Assembly (NCBI GenBank): GCA_027021445.1
Contig: JALUUH010000068.1
Coordinates: 1 to 44,106, forward strand
Source of the DNA: Gammaproteobacteria bacterium
GTDB lineage: Bacteria; Pseudomonadota; Gammaproteobacteria; S012-40
Length of the DNA: 44,106 nucleotides
Direction: 5' to 3'
Part shown: piece by piece, positions 16,383 through 26,976 of the stretch
How positions within the stretch are numbered: the first letter of the stretch is position 1
Layout of the letters: each line of letters opens with the position of its first letter
Notes under the pieces: generated by a model
Told to the model about the DNA's origin: nothing
Databases searched by the model: none
The model's input: the letters and a program-made list of their open reading frames with translations, nothing else
Made by a program: the position numbers and the translations under genes

Positions 16383-19300
16383 ATGATTAGCATGAAACTG
16401 ATGAAAAAAAGGTTTGATATTTCCAACACCGCACACGGTCGTGCAAATGGATATATTAACTACATAATACGTAAGTTCCTGCGCCTCACCCGTTTTTCCA
16501 TCACGCTTTTTCTGCTACCGGCCTTTGTTTCGCTGTTGCCTCAGTCTTGGCAGCAGTCTATGATTTTGAATTCCTTAAAACTAGATACTGCCGAAGCGGC
16601 CATTCGTTTTGAGCAAGAGGTTGCTCGGAATTCGGTCAATAATGGTTTTTTTTCTAGCACGCTTGTACTGACGGTTACAGCGAATACAACTGCGGGCAAT
16701 TCGATTATTATTACGGCGGCCTCTAGTCTCAATCCGGTCTCATCCGCGAGTTGTAGTGACTCGCGAGGCAATACATATACACGAGATGCAACGGTTCCCA
16801 GTTCTGGCAGCAATACCCGGCTCACCATTTGTGCGGCTCATAATACCACGGCACTTACCCCCAGCGATACCATCACCATTAATTTTGGTTTTACGGTACA
16901 AACTCGCGTTGCGGTAGCGAATGAATTTTCCGGTATTGCGACGGTATCGGCATTAGATAGAATATCACTTAATTCTGGTATATTTTCTAGCGCGCCATTT
17001 ACCGGCTCTACCGGCATCACTTCCCAGGCAAACGAACTCGTTATAGGCGCCGTTGCGGTTGCCGGCCCCAACAGTGACTCATTCAATACCGATCCGACTT
17101 ATACGGTACTCGGGCGTGTTGGCACTAATAGCTCCTCCTTCGGAAGCAACCAAACCATTAATTCAGCCTATAAAATTGTTTCTTCCATCGGTAGTCAATC
17201 CTTGAGCTCGTCGATCATGAGTCCCTCTCGATCCTGGGCTGCAGGGGTAGTCACTTATAGAGCGGCGGCCGTTACTGTTAATACGGCCCCCATGGGTGGT
17301 TTTACGAACAGTAATATAATTCCTGCTGCGCAAATCACCCAAGCCACGGATGGCAGTGGGGTACTCACGATTACCTGGAAAGCCGTGGATGCAGAGATGG
17401 ACAACGTTACGCTGAACACCTTTGAGTATTCGGTCGATGGCGGCAGTGTGTGGAATATACCGAGCAATGGGGATGCATCGGCCTCTTTAATAGCCAGCGG
17501 GGCTCCCTGGAGTTCGGCCACGACGTTTGCCGCTGCTGCTGCACACAGTTTTACGTTTAATACACAACATGCTGATGTCACAGGATTAGCTGGTATAGAT
17601 CAAAGCGATGTACAAATCCGTTTCACTGTCAACGATGGGACCCTCGATAGTGTTGTGCCGGTCGCCTCGGTGAATGTGCAAATCGATAATGCTTTGCCCA
17701 CCGCGACCTACGCCTCCGCTTCTTATGATTCCGCCAGTAATACTTTGAGTATTACCGGTACCAACTTCGATACGATGGCTCCGGTGGGAACCGATATTAA
17801 AAACATCGTCAATGGGAATAATTTTATCTGGGATATTAATGGTGATAATGCCATCACCCCAGATGTTGGCTTTGCGCTTGCTGATGTCATGAGTCTTACC
17901 GTGAGTAGTGCAACCACCTTGACCTTAGTATTGACGGAGGCCAAAGGCATCTCGTTAGAAGGTACGACGGATTTTGGTTCGATGGGCGGGGCGGATACCT
18001 TTGATGTCAGCAATGGTTTAAGCGTGGATCTTTTTGGTAACATCGCCACTGCCGATGGGGTGGCCAATGCGCCGATTACTATTAATGCTGCTAATATGGC
18101 CCCCGTCGGTGGTTTCATCGCGGATAATGTCATTCCCAGCGCACAAGTCGTACAAGCCAGCGATGGCTCGGGGCTGTTAACGATTACTTGGAAAGCCGTG
18201 GATGCCGAGGCCGATAATGTCACCTTGAACAGCTTTGAGTATTCAGTGGATGGTGGCAATGTGTGGAATACACCCACCAATGCGGATGCCTCTTTGGCTC
18301 TCTCCGCCAACTGGGCTGATAACGGCTCGGCCTGGACTTCCGCCACCACGTTTGCTGCCGCCACTGCGCACAGCTTTACCTTTGATACCCAACATGCCGA
18401 TGTCACAGGATTAACGGGCATAGATCAAAGTGATGTGCAGATTCGTTTTACCGTTAACGATGGCACGATAGACAGTGTGGCTCCCGCCACCTCGATGAAT
18501 GTGCGAGTGGATAATGCCATACCGACCGCCACCTATAGCTCCGCTTCTTATGATTCAGCGACGAATACTTTAATCCTCACTGGCAGTAATTTTACCAGTA
18601 TCGCAAATACCGGTTCTGATGTTAAAGGCCTGGTGGATTGGACGAAGTTCCTTTGGGATATTAATGGGGATAATGGCATGACCGCCAATGTCAGCCTTGC
18701 ACTCGTCGATGTCACCAGTCTCACCGTGAGCAATGCGACCACCTTGCGCTTGGTCTTGACCGGCGCCGCCGCAACCGCCTTGGAAGGCACGGCGGATTTT
18801 GGTTCGGTGGGTGGTGTGGATACACTGGATATTAGCACCGGTTTTAGCGGGGATGGGGTTGGTAATGTTGCCACTGCCGATGCCGTGGCCAATGTCCCGA
18901 TGATTATTAATACGGTTAATACGGCTCCCGTCGGTGGTTTCGCCGCCAACAATGTCATTCCCAGCGCACAAGTCGTACAAGCCAGCGATGGCTCGGGGCT
19001 GTTAACGATTACTTGGAAAGCCGTGGATGCCGAGGCCGATAATGTCACCTTGAACAGCTTTGAGTATTCAGTCGATGGTGGCAATGTGTGGAATACACCC
19101 ACCAATGCGGATGCCTCTTTGGCTCTCTCCGCCAACTGGGCTGATAACGGCTCGGCCTGGACTTCCGCCACCACGTTTGCTGCCGCCACTGCGCACAGCT
19201 TTACCTTTGATACCCAACATGCCGATGTCACAGGATTAACGGGCATAGATCAAAGTGATGTGCAGATTCGTTTTACCGTTAACGATGGCACTTTCGATAG

Positions 19301-22300
19301 CGTGGCACCGGCCACCTCGGTGAATGTGCCTGTCGATAATGCCATACCAACTACCACCATCACCTCGGCTTCTTATAATGCGACCAGCAATACCTTAAGC
19401 ATCGCCGGCACGAACTTCGATACCATCGCCACGGTAGGCACCGATATTAAAGGTTTGGTAAATTGGAACCAATTTATTTGGGATATCAACGGTGATAATA
19501 CCACCACGCCCGATATTACGTTCGTCCTGGGCGACATCAGCTCGGCGACGATCACCTCGGCCACCACCCTAACGATTATCCTAAGCAACGCCAAAGCTGC
19601 GGGGATTGAAGCCACGCCGGGTTATGGTCAAGCCGCTGACGATGACACCTTGGATATCAGCGCTGGTTTTAGCGTGGATAATTTCGGTAATGTCGCCACC
19701 ACCGATGCCGTTGCTAATGTGTTATTGAATACCAATACCAATGTCTCAGGCACTATTTACAGTGATACCGGCAACACCTTTATTGCCAATGGCAGCTTGA
19801 TTCGTTTACTGATCAATGGTCAGGATGCTGGCACCGATACCACCCTCAGCGGTATGTACAACATCCCCACAAACGGCTTAGTCCCCGGTGACACCTTATT
19901 GGTTTATATCGACGGTGCGACGAACGACGGCACCAGCGTCACGGTATCCGACGGCGCTGAAATTACCGACTTAGATGTGTTCGCCAACCACCTTATCTTG
20001 CGCCATGATAATGCGGGCAGCCTCAGTAATTCCTTATTATCCACGGCCATCGGTGGGGAACTCGACTCGGAAATCCTGTATCGGGTCGATGCCAATAATG
20101 TGTTGACAATTTCGGGGGGGAATACCGTGTTATCGGTACCCAGCGGACACCGTATGACCCCCGGTGGTGATGTTATCGCTCACCATGTGAATATCGCGGG
20201 CACCTTTGATGCGGGTGACATCATCTTTAGCGTTTCTGGCAATTGGGATAACACCGGTATGTTCACCGCCGGGACCTCAACCGTGGTCTTTGAAGGCGCG
20301 CAAAATACCATTGGCGGCATCACCACTTTCTATGAACTAGTGAAATCCGTGGACGCGGTGAACATCAACTCGAAAGCCAGTCGTCGCTCTGCAGTACCCT
20401 CGACTCAGGGCCGCAGTGTTCGTCGTAACGTATCGGGTGCGTCGATAGACAATAATGTCTTATTGTTTCAACCCGGCAGTATCACCTCGGTCGCGTATAA
20501 CCTCATGTTAGTGGGTGCCGATGATAGCAAGCTCACACTCGGTTCTGTCGCAACCGGTGATGCGTGGTATCTCAGTGTCTTAAACAGTGCCACTTATCGT
20601 GCTGATTATTTAAGTATCCAAGACTCCAATGCCTCAGGTGGTCGCTTTGTTACAGCCACGAACTCCATCGATGCCTTGCGCAATGTAAACTGGAAAATAC
20701 TCGGCGCCGGCCAAGCCGTCAGCTCAGCCGTCGCTGAAATCAACCCAACCGCCCTCTCGGTTAACAGCACCGCCAATCGCATGCGTTACAGTCTCTTGCC
20801 CACGATCGAAGACAATAACGGCGGTGTCGACCAAATCCGTATTATCTTCCCCGCCGATTATCGTAATATCAGCGTGATCGATGTCACGGTGGAGAATATT
20901 CCACTCGAAGTACAATGTGTCGACCACACCCCTGGCGAATATTGCGCAACCATTACCGATAATACAGTGAACATTAATCTCGGGGGAGCTTTGCTCAGCA
21001 GTACGCCCATTCATGTCACCTTGGATATTGATGCGCCGGCCACTGCCTCGGTGGATACTATTCTCAGTACTGTGACCAATACCGGCACTGTGGCCGCACC
21101 TTTTACCGCCGTTGCCGGGGATGCCGATGGCGTTGTGAATAACGATAATAGCAACCAATTAGAAATTGTCGGCCCAGCCGATGCGGATTTATCCGCGCTG
21201 GTGGCCGAGCCACAAGTGCTCGCCAGTGACGGAGTGGCCGTGAGTACATTGACCACGACACTCCATAACAGCAGCAACTTACCGGTACGCGGTAAAACCG
21301 TCACCCTGAGCAGTAACCGTGGCGTGATCGATACCATTGTGCAACCCAGTGCAAGCACCGATGCTAATGGCATAACCCGCGGATCCATCACTTCCGAAAC
21401 CTATGGCACCGCCATCATCACCGCCAACGATACCACTGATGGGGTGATCATTAGCCAACAAGCCGAAGTCTATTTTAACCAAGGCCAGGTGCTGGAATTG
21501 GTGAAAACCGTTAACCGCAAAGAAGCCCAGGTGGGAGATGTTTTAACCTATCAAATCGAAATCAAAAACACCGTGGATTATGCGGTGGTCGATGTCAAAC
21601 TCGATGATAGCTTGCCACCCAATTTCAGATACGTGCAAGGCAGCGCACGGCTGAATGGCGAGGCCATGAGCGAACCAACCGGTAACCGCATTAAACGTTT
21701 TGTGATCGGTACTGTAGCGCCCTTGCTCGACCGTAATAACAATGGCCAAGCCGATGCCGGGGAGTCTGGTTACGACACCTTGAGTTATCAAGTGATTGTC
21801 GGCGCAGGTGCCACTCCCCGCAGTTACCTCAATCAAGTGATTGCGGTGGATTTATGTAATACCTGTTACATTTCCAACCGCGCCGAAGCGACGATTGATG
21901 TCGCCCTTGATCCGTTATTTGATCTGGGCACGGTGATCGGAAAAGTCTTCGAAGATCACGACCGCGACGGTTACCAAGGAAGCCATGAACCCGGTATAGC
22001 AGGTGCTATGGTGGCCTTAGACAATGGCAGCTATGCGCTCACCGATTTATACGGGCGTTATCACTTCCCGGCGATAAAACCCGGACAACGCTTGATTAAA
22101 ATCAATCTCGACAGCGTCGGCCCAGGTTCTTTTGCAACCACCGATGCAGCCAAAGTGGTTTCTGTCACTCCGGGACTAATGGCCAAAGTCAACTTTGGGG
22201 TGATTCAACTGACTGAGAATGAAACCATTGGGCGTGCAGGCGAGCGGGATTTTAAATCTAGTAGTCAGGAAACTGAGAAATCGACTATGGGAGTGGAGCC

Positions 22301-25160
22301 GATCCCGAACCTTAGCGTGAAATTTCCTCCGCCCGACGTGGTGATTAATACTTATCAAGTCCCGGTTTCCGGCGTGACCTCGCCGGGTAATCTGATTCGA
22401 GTAAACAACAAAGACGTGCCGGTTCAACAAGACGGTCAGTTCGCGATTATGCTTGATGTGCAAGCCGGCACGAGTGAGATTGTGGTGCAAGTCCAAGACC
22501 CGAAAGGCTATCGTGGTGAGGTTAAACGTAAAATTAACGTATCCGATACACAACTGTTCTTCATGGCCTTTGTCGATGGTGAAATTGGTCTATTACGCAG
22601 AAATGGCTATCTTGAAGGTGCGGGCATGAGTGACGCCCAGCAAGCCTATAGCAAGGGACGGGTTAGCTATTACCTGAAAGGTATGATTAAAGGCAAATAC
22701 TTGATCACTTCGGCCTTTGATACCCGTACTCAAACTTTTGGCAATCTGTTTAAAGATCTCGATGATTCCGAAAGTGATTTATTGCTCACTAATCTTGATC
22801 CTGAGCGAGCTTATCCGATCTATGGTGATGATGCCCAGCTGATCAATGATGCGGCAGGTCAAGGTAAGTTTTTTCTCGCCTTGGACAGCGAAGAAATCCG
22901 CTTACTCATGGGTAATTATCCGGTGAATCTCGGTGATGGTCAGCTTGCGAGCTATCGGCGCACTCTTTACGGCGGTCATTTGCAATATGATTCTGCGAGC
23001 AAAACCCAGTATAACGAAAGTTATACAAAAGCGGAGGTGTTTGCTGCGGAAACTCGATTAGCCCATCAACAAGACGAAATTTTATCCACTGGTGGTTCCT
23101 TGTATTATCTAAGCCAGCGCAATATTACTCCGAACAGTGAGCAAATCACCTTGAATGTGCGTGATAAAAACACAGGTAATTTGCTTAAAGAAATTTCTTT
23201 ACAGCAAGGCATAGACTATCGAATTTATTATGAGCATGGACGGATATTCTTCCATCGAGCCGTGCATCTTTATGGGCGTGAGGATGAGTTAGTCGATGTG
23301 AATGCCACCTTGGGTAACCCGGTAACCATCGTCGTAGACTATGAGTATGAATCAAATAACATCGATCAAATCGCTGCCGGGGGTCGAGTACGCCAACAAC
23401 TCGGTGATCATATCGCGCTTGGAGCAACCGCCGTGCAGGATCAACTCTCGGGTGAGCGTTATCGCTTACAAGCGGTAGACGGTGAATTACGTTTCTTAAC
23501 CGGCACTCGCTTCAGCGCCGAAGTGAGTCAATCCGAAGGTGCGGGTAGGGTGAAAAATCTGAGTACCGATGGTGGTTTGAGCTATAAGTTGCAAGTGGCA
23601 CCTGCAACGATAGGTAAAGCCTGGAAGTTCAGCGCGACCTCGGATCTCGGCGAATGGGTTGATGTGCCGAATCGACTAATCGCCGATGCGTTCATCACTC
23701 GTGTGGATGCAGGTTTTAGCTCCAGCAGTGAAAACAAAGGCGGTCAACGTGATAATTATCGCGCCAGGCTGCGCTATATGTTAACTCGCAACAATCTATT
23801 ACAGGCCAAGCACGAACGCTTTGAGTTGCAAACACCTTCAATTACATCCAATACCATGCAAAGTATCACGCAAACCTCGTCACTGCTGTGGAAACACCAA
23901 CGCCAAAGCTGGCGCTTAAGCGGTGAGTTACAAACACGTGAAACCACGCTTAATGGGGTTCGCCGTGAGCAATTACTCAGCGCGCTACGTCTCGAAAACA
24001 ACTTGACGCAAAATTTTTCTACCTTGATTGAAGCCCAACAAACTTTGCGCGGCAAAGAAAATAGCCACTTAAGATTTGGCACAAAATACAAACTGTTTAA
24101 ATACCTTACCTTAAAAGGCAGCACGACGCTCACCGAGGATGATCGTAGCACCGAAGCCGGGGCCAGTTATCAGATCAATAAAAACCGCTTTTACATCAGC
24201 GAACGGGTCACCGAAGAAAGTACGGGCCAACAAAATACGACCACCATTGGCGAAGAAGCAGCGATTGGTGATAATACGCGAGTGTATTCTGAACTGCAAA
24301 GAGAACGCGGGGATAAAGGAAAACGCGAGGTCTCATTGGTGGGTGTGGAGCAACGCTGGCTGCCTAGCAAACGTTGGACCTTCCGGCTCTTCGGCAATTA
24401 CTCCACCGCCAGCTCAGTCTATGCGGATTTGCAAGGTGCGACGCTCGGAGGAACGATCAATTATAGCGATGCGATCCGTTGGGATATTTCCACGCGTAAC
24501 GAGATTCGTCGTCAATGGGGAAGCCAGCGCTTAATACAATGGTTGACTAGTAATAATGTGAACTTGAAACTCTCGCCCAGTTATTCGTTACTCGGCAAAT
24601 GGCTTTATAGCCAAAGCAAAGATTTGGATACGCAAACCGTGACGGCCTTGTTCAAAGAAGAAAGCATTGGCTTGGCGATTAGACCGATTCACTTTGATCG
24701 TTTCAATGCGTTAGCGCGTTATACGGTACTCAGTGATAAAAATCCGCAAAACGTGAGTATTACCGCTTTTGGCAGTGAAGCGACAGTGAAGCATATCGCG
24801 GCTAGTGATTTTAGTTTGGATTTAAGCAAACGCATCGAGTGGGTAGAAAAGCTGGCTTTTAAACGCACGCGTTATGAAGACCCGATCCGTGCGACGATTA
24901 ACACCAACACCATGTTATCTATTCATCGTTTGAATATTAAGATTTGGAAAAAACTCGAACTGGGTGGCGAATATCGGATTCTTTATCAACGCGAAACACG
25001 CACCCGACGAGATGGTTGGTTAGCCGAAATTGGATTAAGGGCGACGACGAACCTGCGCGTTGGCCTGGGTTATAATTTCACGGACTTCTCGGACAATATT
25101 GCGTCAGAAAATAATTATTCCGTGCAGGGCGTATTCTTTAGGGTTCAGGGTGTGTTGTAA
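16383..25160 (+). CDS. Giant multidomain surface protein with C-terminal outer-membrane barrel-like region
   Basis: A 2925-residue protein. A long signal region (FSITLFLLPAFVSLLP) ends near AEA at about residue 72. Residues 75-300 form a Ser/Thr-rich beta domain. Three 275-residue modules (about 301-575, 576-850, 851-1118) each pair a VNTAPVGGF...TWKAVDAEADNVTL...YSVDGG unit with a ...ATYSSASYDSATNTL...GTNF unit. Then come a possible carbohydrate- or fibre-like region, a Big-1/invasin-type domain (about 1600-1690), a DUF11-like domain (about 1700-1830), and an SdrD-B/CarboxypepD-regulatory-like domain (VIGKVFEDHDRDGYQGSHEPG, about 1850). Residues about 2050-2925 are rich in alternating amphipathic strands and end in YSVQGVFFRVQGVL, as in outer-membrane barrels. 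It is probably an adhesin or matrix component anchored by its own barrel; function unknown. Codon use is more GC-rich than in neighbouring genes. Confidence 0.85.
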   Translation: MISMKLMKKRFDISNTAHGRANGYINYIIRKFLRLTRFSITLFLLPAFVSLLPQSWQQSMILNSLKLDTAEAAIRFEQEVARNSVNNGFFSSTLVLTVTANTTAGNSIIITAASSLNPVSSASCSDSRGNTYTRDATVPSSGSNTRLTICAAHNTTALTPSDTITINFGFTVQTRVAVANEFSGIATVSALDRISLNSGIFSSAPFTGSTGITSQANELVIGAVAVAGPNSDSFNTDPTYTVLGRVGTNSSSFGSNQTINSAYKIVSSIGSQSLSSSIMSPSRSWAAGVVTYRAAAVTVNTAPMGGFTNSNIIPAAQITQATDGSGVLTITWKAVDAEMDNVTLNTFEYSVDGGSVWNIPSNGDASASLIASGAPWSSATTFAAAAAHSFTFNTQHADVTGLAGIDQSDVQIRFTVNDGTLDSVVPVASVNVQIDNALPTATYASASYDSASNTLSITGTNFDTMAPVGTDIKNIVNGNNFIWDINGDNAITPDVGFALADVMSLTVSSATTLTLVLTEAKGISLEGTTDFGSMGGADTFDVSNGLSVDLFGNIATADGVANAPITINAANMAPVGGFIADNVIPSAQVVQASDGSGLLTITWKAVDAEADNVTLNSFEYSVDGGNVWNTPTNADASLALSANWADNGSAWTSATTFAAATAHSFTFDTQHADVTGLTGIDQSDVQIRFTVNDGTIDSVAPATSMNVRVDNAIPTATYSSASYDSATNTLILTGSNFTSIANTGSDVKGLVDWTKFLWDINGDNGMTANVSLALVDVTSLTVSNATTLRLVLTGAAATALEGTADFGSVGGVDTLDISTGFSGDGVGNVATADAVANVPMIINTVNTAPVGGFAANNVIPSAQVVQASDGSGLLTITWKAVDAEADNVTLNSFEYSVDGGNVWNTPTNADASLALSANWADNGSAWTSATTFAAATAHSFTFDTQHADVTGLTGIDQSDVQIRFTVNDGTFDSVAPATSVNVPVDNAIPTTTITSASYNATSNTLSIAGTNFDTIATVGTDIKGLVNWNQFIWDINGDNTTTPDITFVLGDISSATITSATTLTIILSNAKAAGIEATPGYGQAADDDTLDISAGFSVDNFGNVATTDAVANVLLNTNTNVSGTIYSDTGNTFIANGSLIRLLINGQDAGTDTTLSGMYNIPTNGLVPGDTLLVYIDGATNDGTSVTVSDGAEITDLDVFANHLILRHDNAGSLSNSLLSTAIGGELDSEILYRVDANNVLTISGGNTVLSVPSGHRMTPGGDVIAHHVNIAGTFDAGDIIFSVSGNWDNTGMFTAGTSTVVFEGAQNTIGGITTFYELVKSVDAVNINSKASRRSAVPSTQGRSVRRNVSGASIDNNVLLFQPGSITSVAYNLMLVGADDSKLTLGSVATGDAWYLSVLNSATYRADYLSIQDSNASGGRFVTATNSIDALRNVNWKILGAGQAVSSAVAEINPTALSVNSTANRMRYSLLPTIEDNNGGVDQIRIIFPADYRNISVIDVTVENIPLEVQCVDHTPGEYCATITDNTVNINLGGALLSSTPIHVTLDIDAPATASVDTILSTVTNTGTVAAPFTAVAGDADGVVNNDNSNQLEIVGPADADLSALVAEPQVLASDGVAVSTLTTTLHNSSNLPVRGKTVTLSSNRGVIDTIVQPSASTDANGITRGSITSETYGTAIITANDTTDGVIISQQAEVYFNQGQVLELVKTVNRKEAQVGDVLTYQIEIKNTVDYAVVDVKLDDSLPPNFRYVQGSARLNGEAMSEPTGNRIKRFVIGTVAPLLDRNNNGQADAGESGYDTLSYQVIVGAGATPRSYLNQVIAVDLCNTCYISNRAEATIDVALDPLFDLGTVIGKVFEDHDRDGYQGSHEPGIAGAMVALDNGSYALTDLYGRYHFPAIKPGQRLIKINLDSVGPGSFATTDAAKVVSVTPGLMAKVNFGVIQLTENETIGRAGERDFKSSSQETEKSTMGVEPIPNLSVKFPPPDVVINTYQVPVSGVTSPGNLIRVNNKDVPVQQDGQFAIMLDVQAGTSEIVVQVQDPKGYRGEVKRKINVSDTQLFFMAFVDGEIGLLRRNGYLEGAGMSDAQQAYSKGRVSYYLKGMIKGKYLITSAFDTRTQTFGNLFKDLDDSESDLLLTNLDPERAYPIYGDDAQLINDAAGQGKFFLALDSEEIRLLMGNYPVNLGDGQLASYRRTLYGGHLQYDSASKTQYNESYTKAEVFAAETRLAHQQDEILSTGGSLYYLSQRNITPNSEQITLNVRDKNTGNLLKEISLQQGIDYRIYYEHGRIFFHRAVHLYGREDELVDVNATLGNPVTIVVDYEYESNNIDQIAAGGRVRQQLGDHIALGATAVQDQLSGERYRLQAVDGELRFLTGTRFSAEVSQSEGAGRVKNLSTDGGLSYKLQVAPATIGKAWKFSATSDLGEWVDVPNRLIADAFITRVDAGFSSSSENKGGQRDNYRARLRYMLTRNNLLQAKHERFELQTPSITSNTMQSITQTSSLLWKHQRQSWRLSGELQTRETTLNGVRREQLLSALRLENNLTQNFSTLIEAQQTLRGKENSHLRFGTKYKLFKYLTLKGSTTLTEDDRSTEAGASYQINKNRFYISERVTEESTGQQNTTTIGEEAAIGDNTRVYSELQRERGDKGKREVSLVGVEQRWLPSKRWTFRLFGNYSTASSVYADLQGATLGGTINYSDAIRWDISTRNEIRRQWGSQRLIQWLTSNNVNLKLSPSYSLLGKWLYSQSKDLDTQTVTALFKEESIGLAIRPIHFDRFNALARYTVLSDKNPQNVSITAFGSEATVKHIAASDFSLDLSKRIEWVEKLAFKRTRYEDPIRATINTNTMLSIHRLNIKIWKKLELGGEYRILYQRETRTRRDGWLAEIGLRATTNLRVGLGYNFTDFSDNIASENNYSVQGVFFRVQGVL
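17283..19737 (+). repeat. Three tandem 825-bp modules within the giant gene
   Basis: Modules start near 17283, 18108 and 18933, a spacing of 825 bp (275 codons). The segment 18126-18466 of module 2 and 18951-19291 of module 3 differ at only one of 341 positions (G/C at 18248/19073), while the rest of the modules has diverged, including module 1. This patchwork points to recent gene conversion or unequal crossing-over. Confidence 0.93.
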
Positions 25161-25198
25161 GGAAAGTTATTGCGAATCCATCCCTAAGGGTTTTAGCA

Positions 25199-26380
25199 TC
25201 ATACATACTGACCTGCACACCACCCCGAAGACCATGCCCATTGGAAGTTATAACCGCCTAACCAACCGCTCACATCAAGGACTTCACCAATAAAATACAG
25301 TCCGGGGTTTTTTTTACTTTCCATGGTTTTGGAAGAAATTTCATCGCAATCCACACCGCCAAGCGTTACTTCTGCGGTTCGATAGCCTTCAGTGCCGTTA
25401 GGTTTTATATTCCAATGCTGTAAGCTTGAACTGATCTGCTCAATGAGTTCGTAACTGATGTTTTGTAAAGAGGACTCCTGTAAACTTTTTTCCAGTTTCA
25501 CCTCTAATAGACGTTTTGGTAAATAATTTTTTAACGCTGTTTTCAGTAATAGCTGGGGCTTATTATTTTTTGTATCTTTTAATTCATCAACAAGTCTAAT
25601 GTCGGGCAATAAATTAATTTCAACAAACTCACCGGGACTCCAATAAGAAGATATTTGTAAAGCTGCTGGTCCGCTCAATCCACGATGAGTGAATAATAGG
25701 TTTTCGCGAAAATTATACTGAGATGTATTCATTATTGCATCGACTGCTATGCCAGATAACGGGCTTAAGATTTTTTTATCTTTGTCATGTAATGTAAAAG
25801 GGACTAAACCTGCGCGAGTGGGCCATATCTTCAGATCAAATTGCTCAGCGATTTTGTAACCAAGAGGCGAAGCTCCCATTTTAGGAATAGATAATCCGCC
25901 GCTAGCAACGACTATGGTTTGACAATGATAGTTATTACTTGAGGTATGTATTAAATAATGATGATTTGATTTTTTTTCGATATTAGTGATTTTAGTATTG
26001 AGGCGTATGTTTACGCCAACGGCTTCCGCTTCATCTACCAGCATATCCCGAATTTCTTTTGCGCTATGGTCGCAAAATAATTGACCATGTTCACGCTCAT
26101 GGTATGCAATATTATGTTTCTCAACCAGCGCAATGAAATCCCATTGGGTGAAGCGATTTAATGCAGATTTACAAAAGTGAGGATTGTTTGAAATGAAGTG
26201 ATCTGCTTCAACAGAGTAATTCGTAAAATTACAACGTCCTCCGCCCGACATCAGGATTTTTTTGCCTACTTTGTTAGCATGGTCAAGTACTAAAACATGG
26301 CGTCCGCGTTTTCCAGCTTCAATCGCGCACATTAAGCCGGAAGCGCCAGCACCTATAATTATGACATCTGTTTTTTTCAT
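25199..26380 (-). CDS. YhiN/HI0933-family flavoprotein
   Basis: A 393-residue FAD protein with N-terminal VIIIGAGASGLMCAIEAGKRG (GxGxxG, residues 10-15), the family signature KVGKKILMSGGGRCNFTN near residue 45, and the C-terminal TLGGVDCDEISSKTMESK and GLYFIGEVLDVSGWLGGYNFQWAWSSG blocks that define the HI0933/YhiN group. No enzymatic reaction is firmly established for the family; an aminoacetone oxidase annotation is often copied. It is convergent with the giant gene (39-bp gap) and monocistronic. Confidence 0.9.
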   Translation of the reverse strand: MKKTDVIIIGAGASGLMCAIEAGKRGRHVLVLDHANKVGKKILMSGGGRCNFTNYSVEADHFISNNPHFCKSALNRFTQWDFIALVEKHNIAYHEREHGQLFCDHSAKEIRDMLVDEAEAVGVNIRLNTKITNIEKKSNHHYLIHTSSNNYHCQTIVVASGGLSIPKMGASPLGYKIAEQFDLKIWPTRAGLVPFTLHDKDKKILSPLSGIAVDAIMNTSQYNFRENLLFTHRGLSGPAALQISSYWSPGEFVEINLLPDIRLVDELKDTKNNKPQLLLKTALKNYLPKRLLEVKLEKSLQESSLQNISYELIEQISSSLQHWNIKPNGTEGYRTAEVTLGGVDCDEISSKTMESKKNPGLYFIGEVLDVSGWLGGYNFQWAWSSGWCAGQYV

Positions 26381-26976
26381 TTTGAGATAATCAACAATAT
26401 CGCAGTTTGCAGTAATTTTTCGAGATTCAAAACTTGTGATGTAGTTGGTTGCTCATTGAGTCTCTCATATTGATAGGGTATACCATTTTAGATTGCAATC
26501 AATGAGTATATTTATTGTTTTTAACGTACGTCGGAGAGCCTGATTGTTGCCGGGTATTTTTGAGCAACGGAGTTCGGTGGTTGTTGAGTATTTACCCGCG
26601 ATTATTCCCAGTAGAGTGATAAAATGTGATTCTTAAGCCTTGCTTTAACCTAAAATCCTCAGTTGGACGGCGTGAAGACGACTGCATGGATGCAGGGGGT
26701 AGAACAACGCATAGAGCAGTTGTCGAGTGCGTTTTTAAGCGTGAATCGCGAAGCTTCCGCGTCCTGCTTACGCGCCTTACCTATGTCCATATAGGCAAGG
26801 CGCGATGAGACGGAATAGCCAACTATTGCAACGATTCGCAACAAAGCGAGTCACGCTTAAAAGCGTGCTCTTCATGGCGTAGCGCATTCACCGTCTGAGT
26901 GAGCTTGATAGGCATACGCATTTTCATTTTAATCAATAACATAACGAAGTTTTGAAGCGGTCAACTGAGGACAGGT
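26381..26976. other. Intergenic region dominated by a MITE-like repeat
   Basis: There is no convincing coding sequence in these ~600 bp. The left 270 bp holds the promoter region of the flavoprotein gene; the right part is the repeat described separately. Confidence 0.5.
26656..26972. repeat. MITE-like element, about 317 bp, with TCCTCAGTTG terminal inverted repeats
   Basis: The left end ATCCTCAGTTGGACGGC (26656-26672) and the right end GCGGTCAACTGAGGAC (26957-26972) are imperfect inverted copies. Inside are a strong hairpin GCGCCTTACCTAT/ATAGGCAAGGCGC (near 26772-26804), a palindrome CACGCTTAAAAGCGTG (near 26860), and further nested inverted segments. A 20-nt piece, TAAAATCCGCAGTTGGACGG, recurs at 30234-30253 with one mismatch. 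No transposase is encoded. Confidence 0.6.

Noticed and set aside
17723-19246. Two 232-codon minus-strand ORFs opposite the giant gene, partly identical to each other
   Set aside because: They only mirror the 825-bp repeats of the plus-strand gene; no start signal and no protein family.
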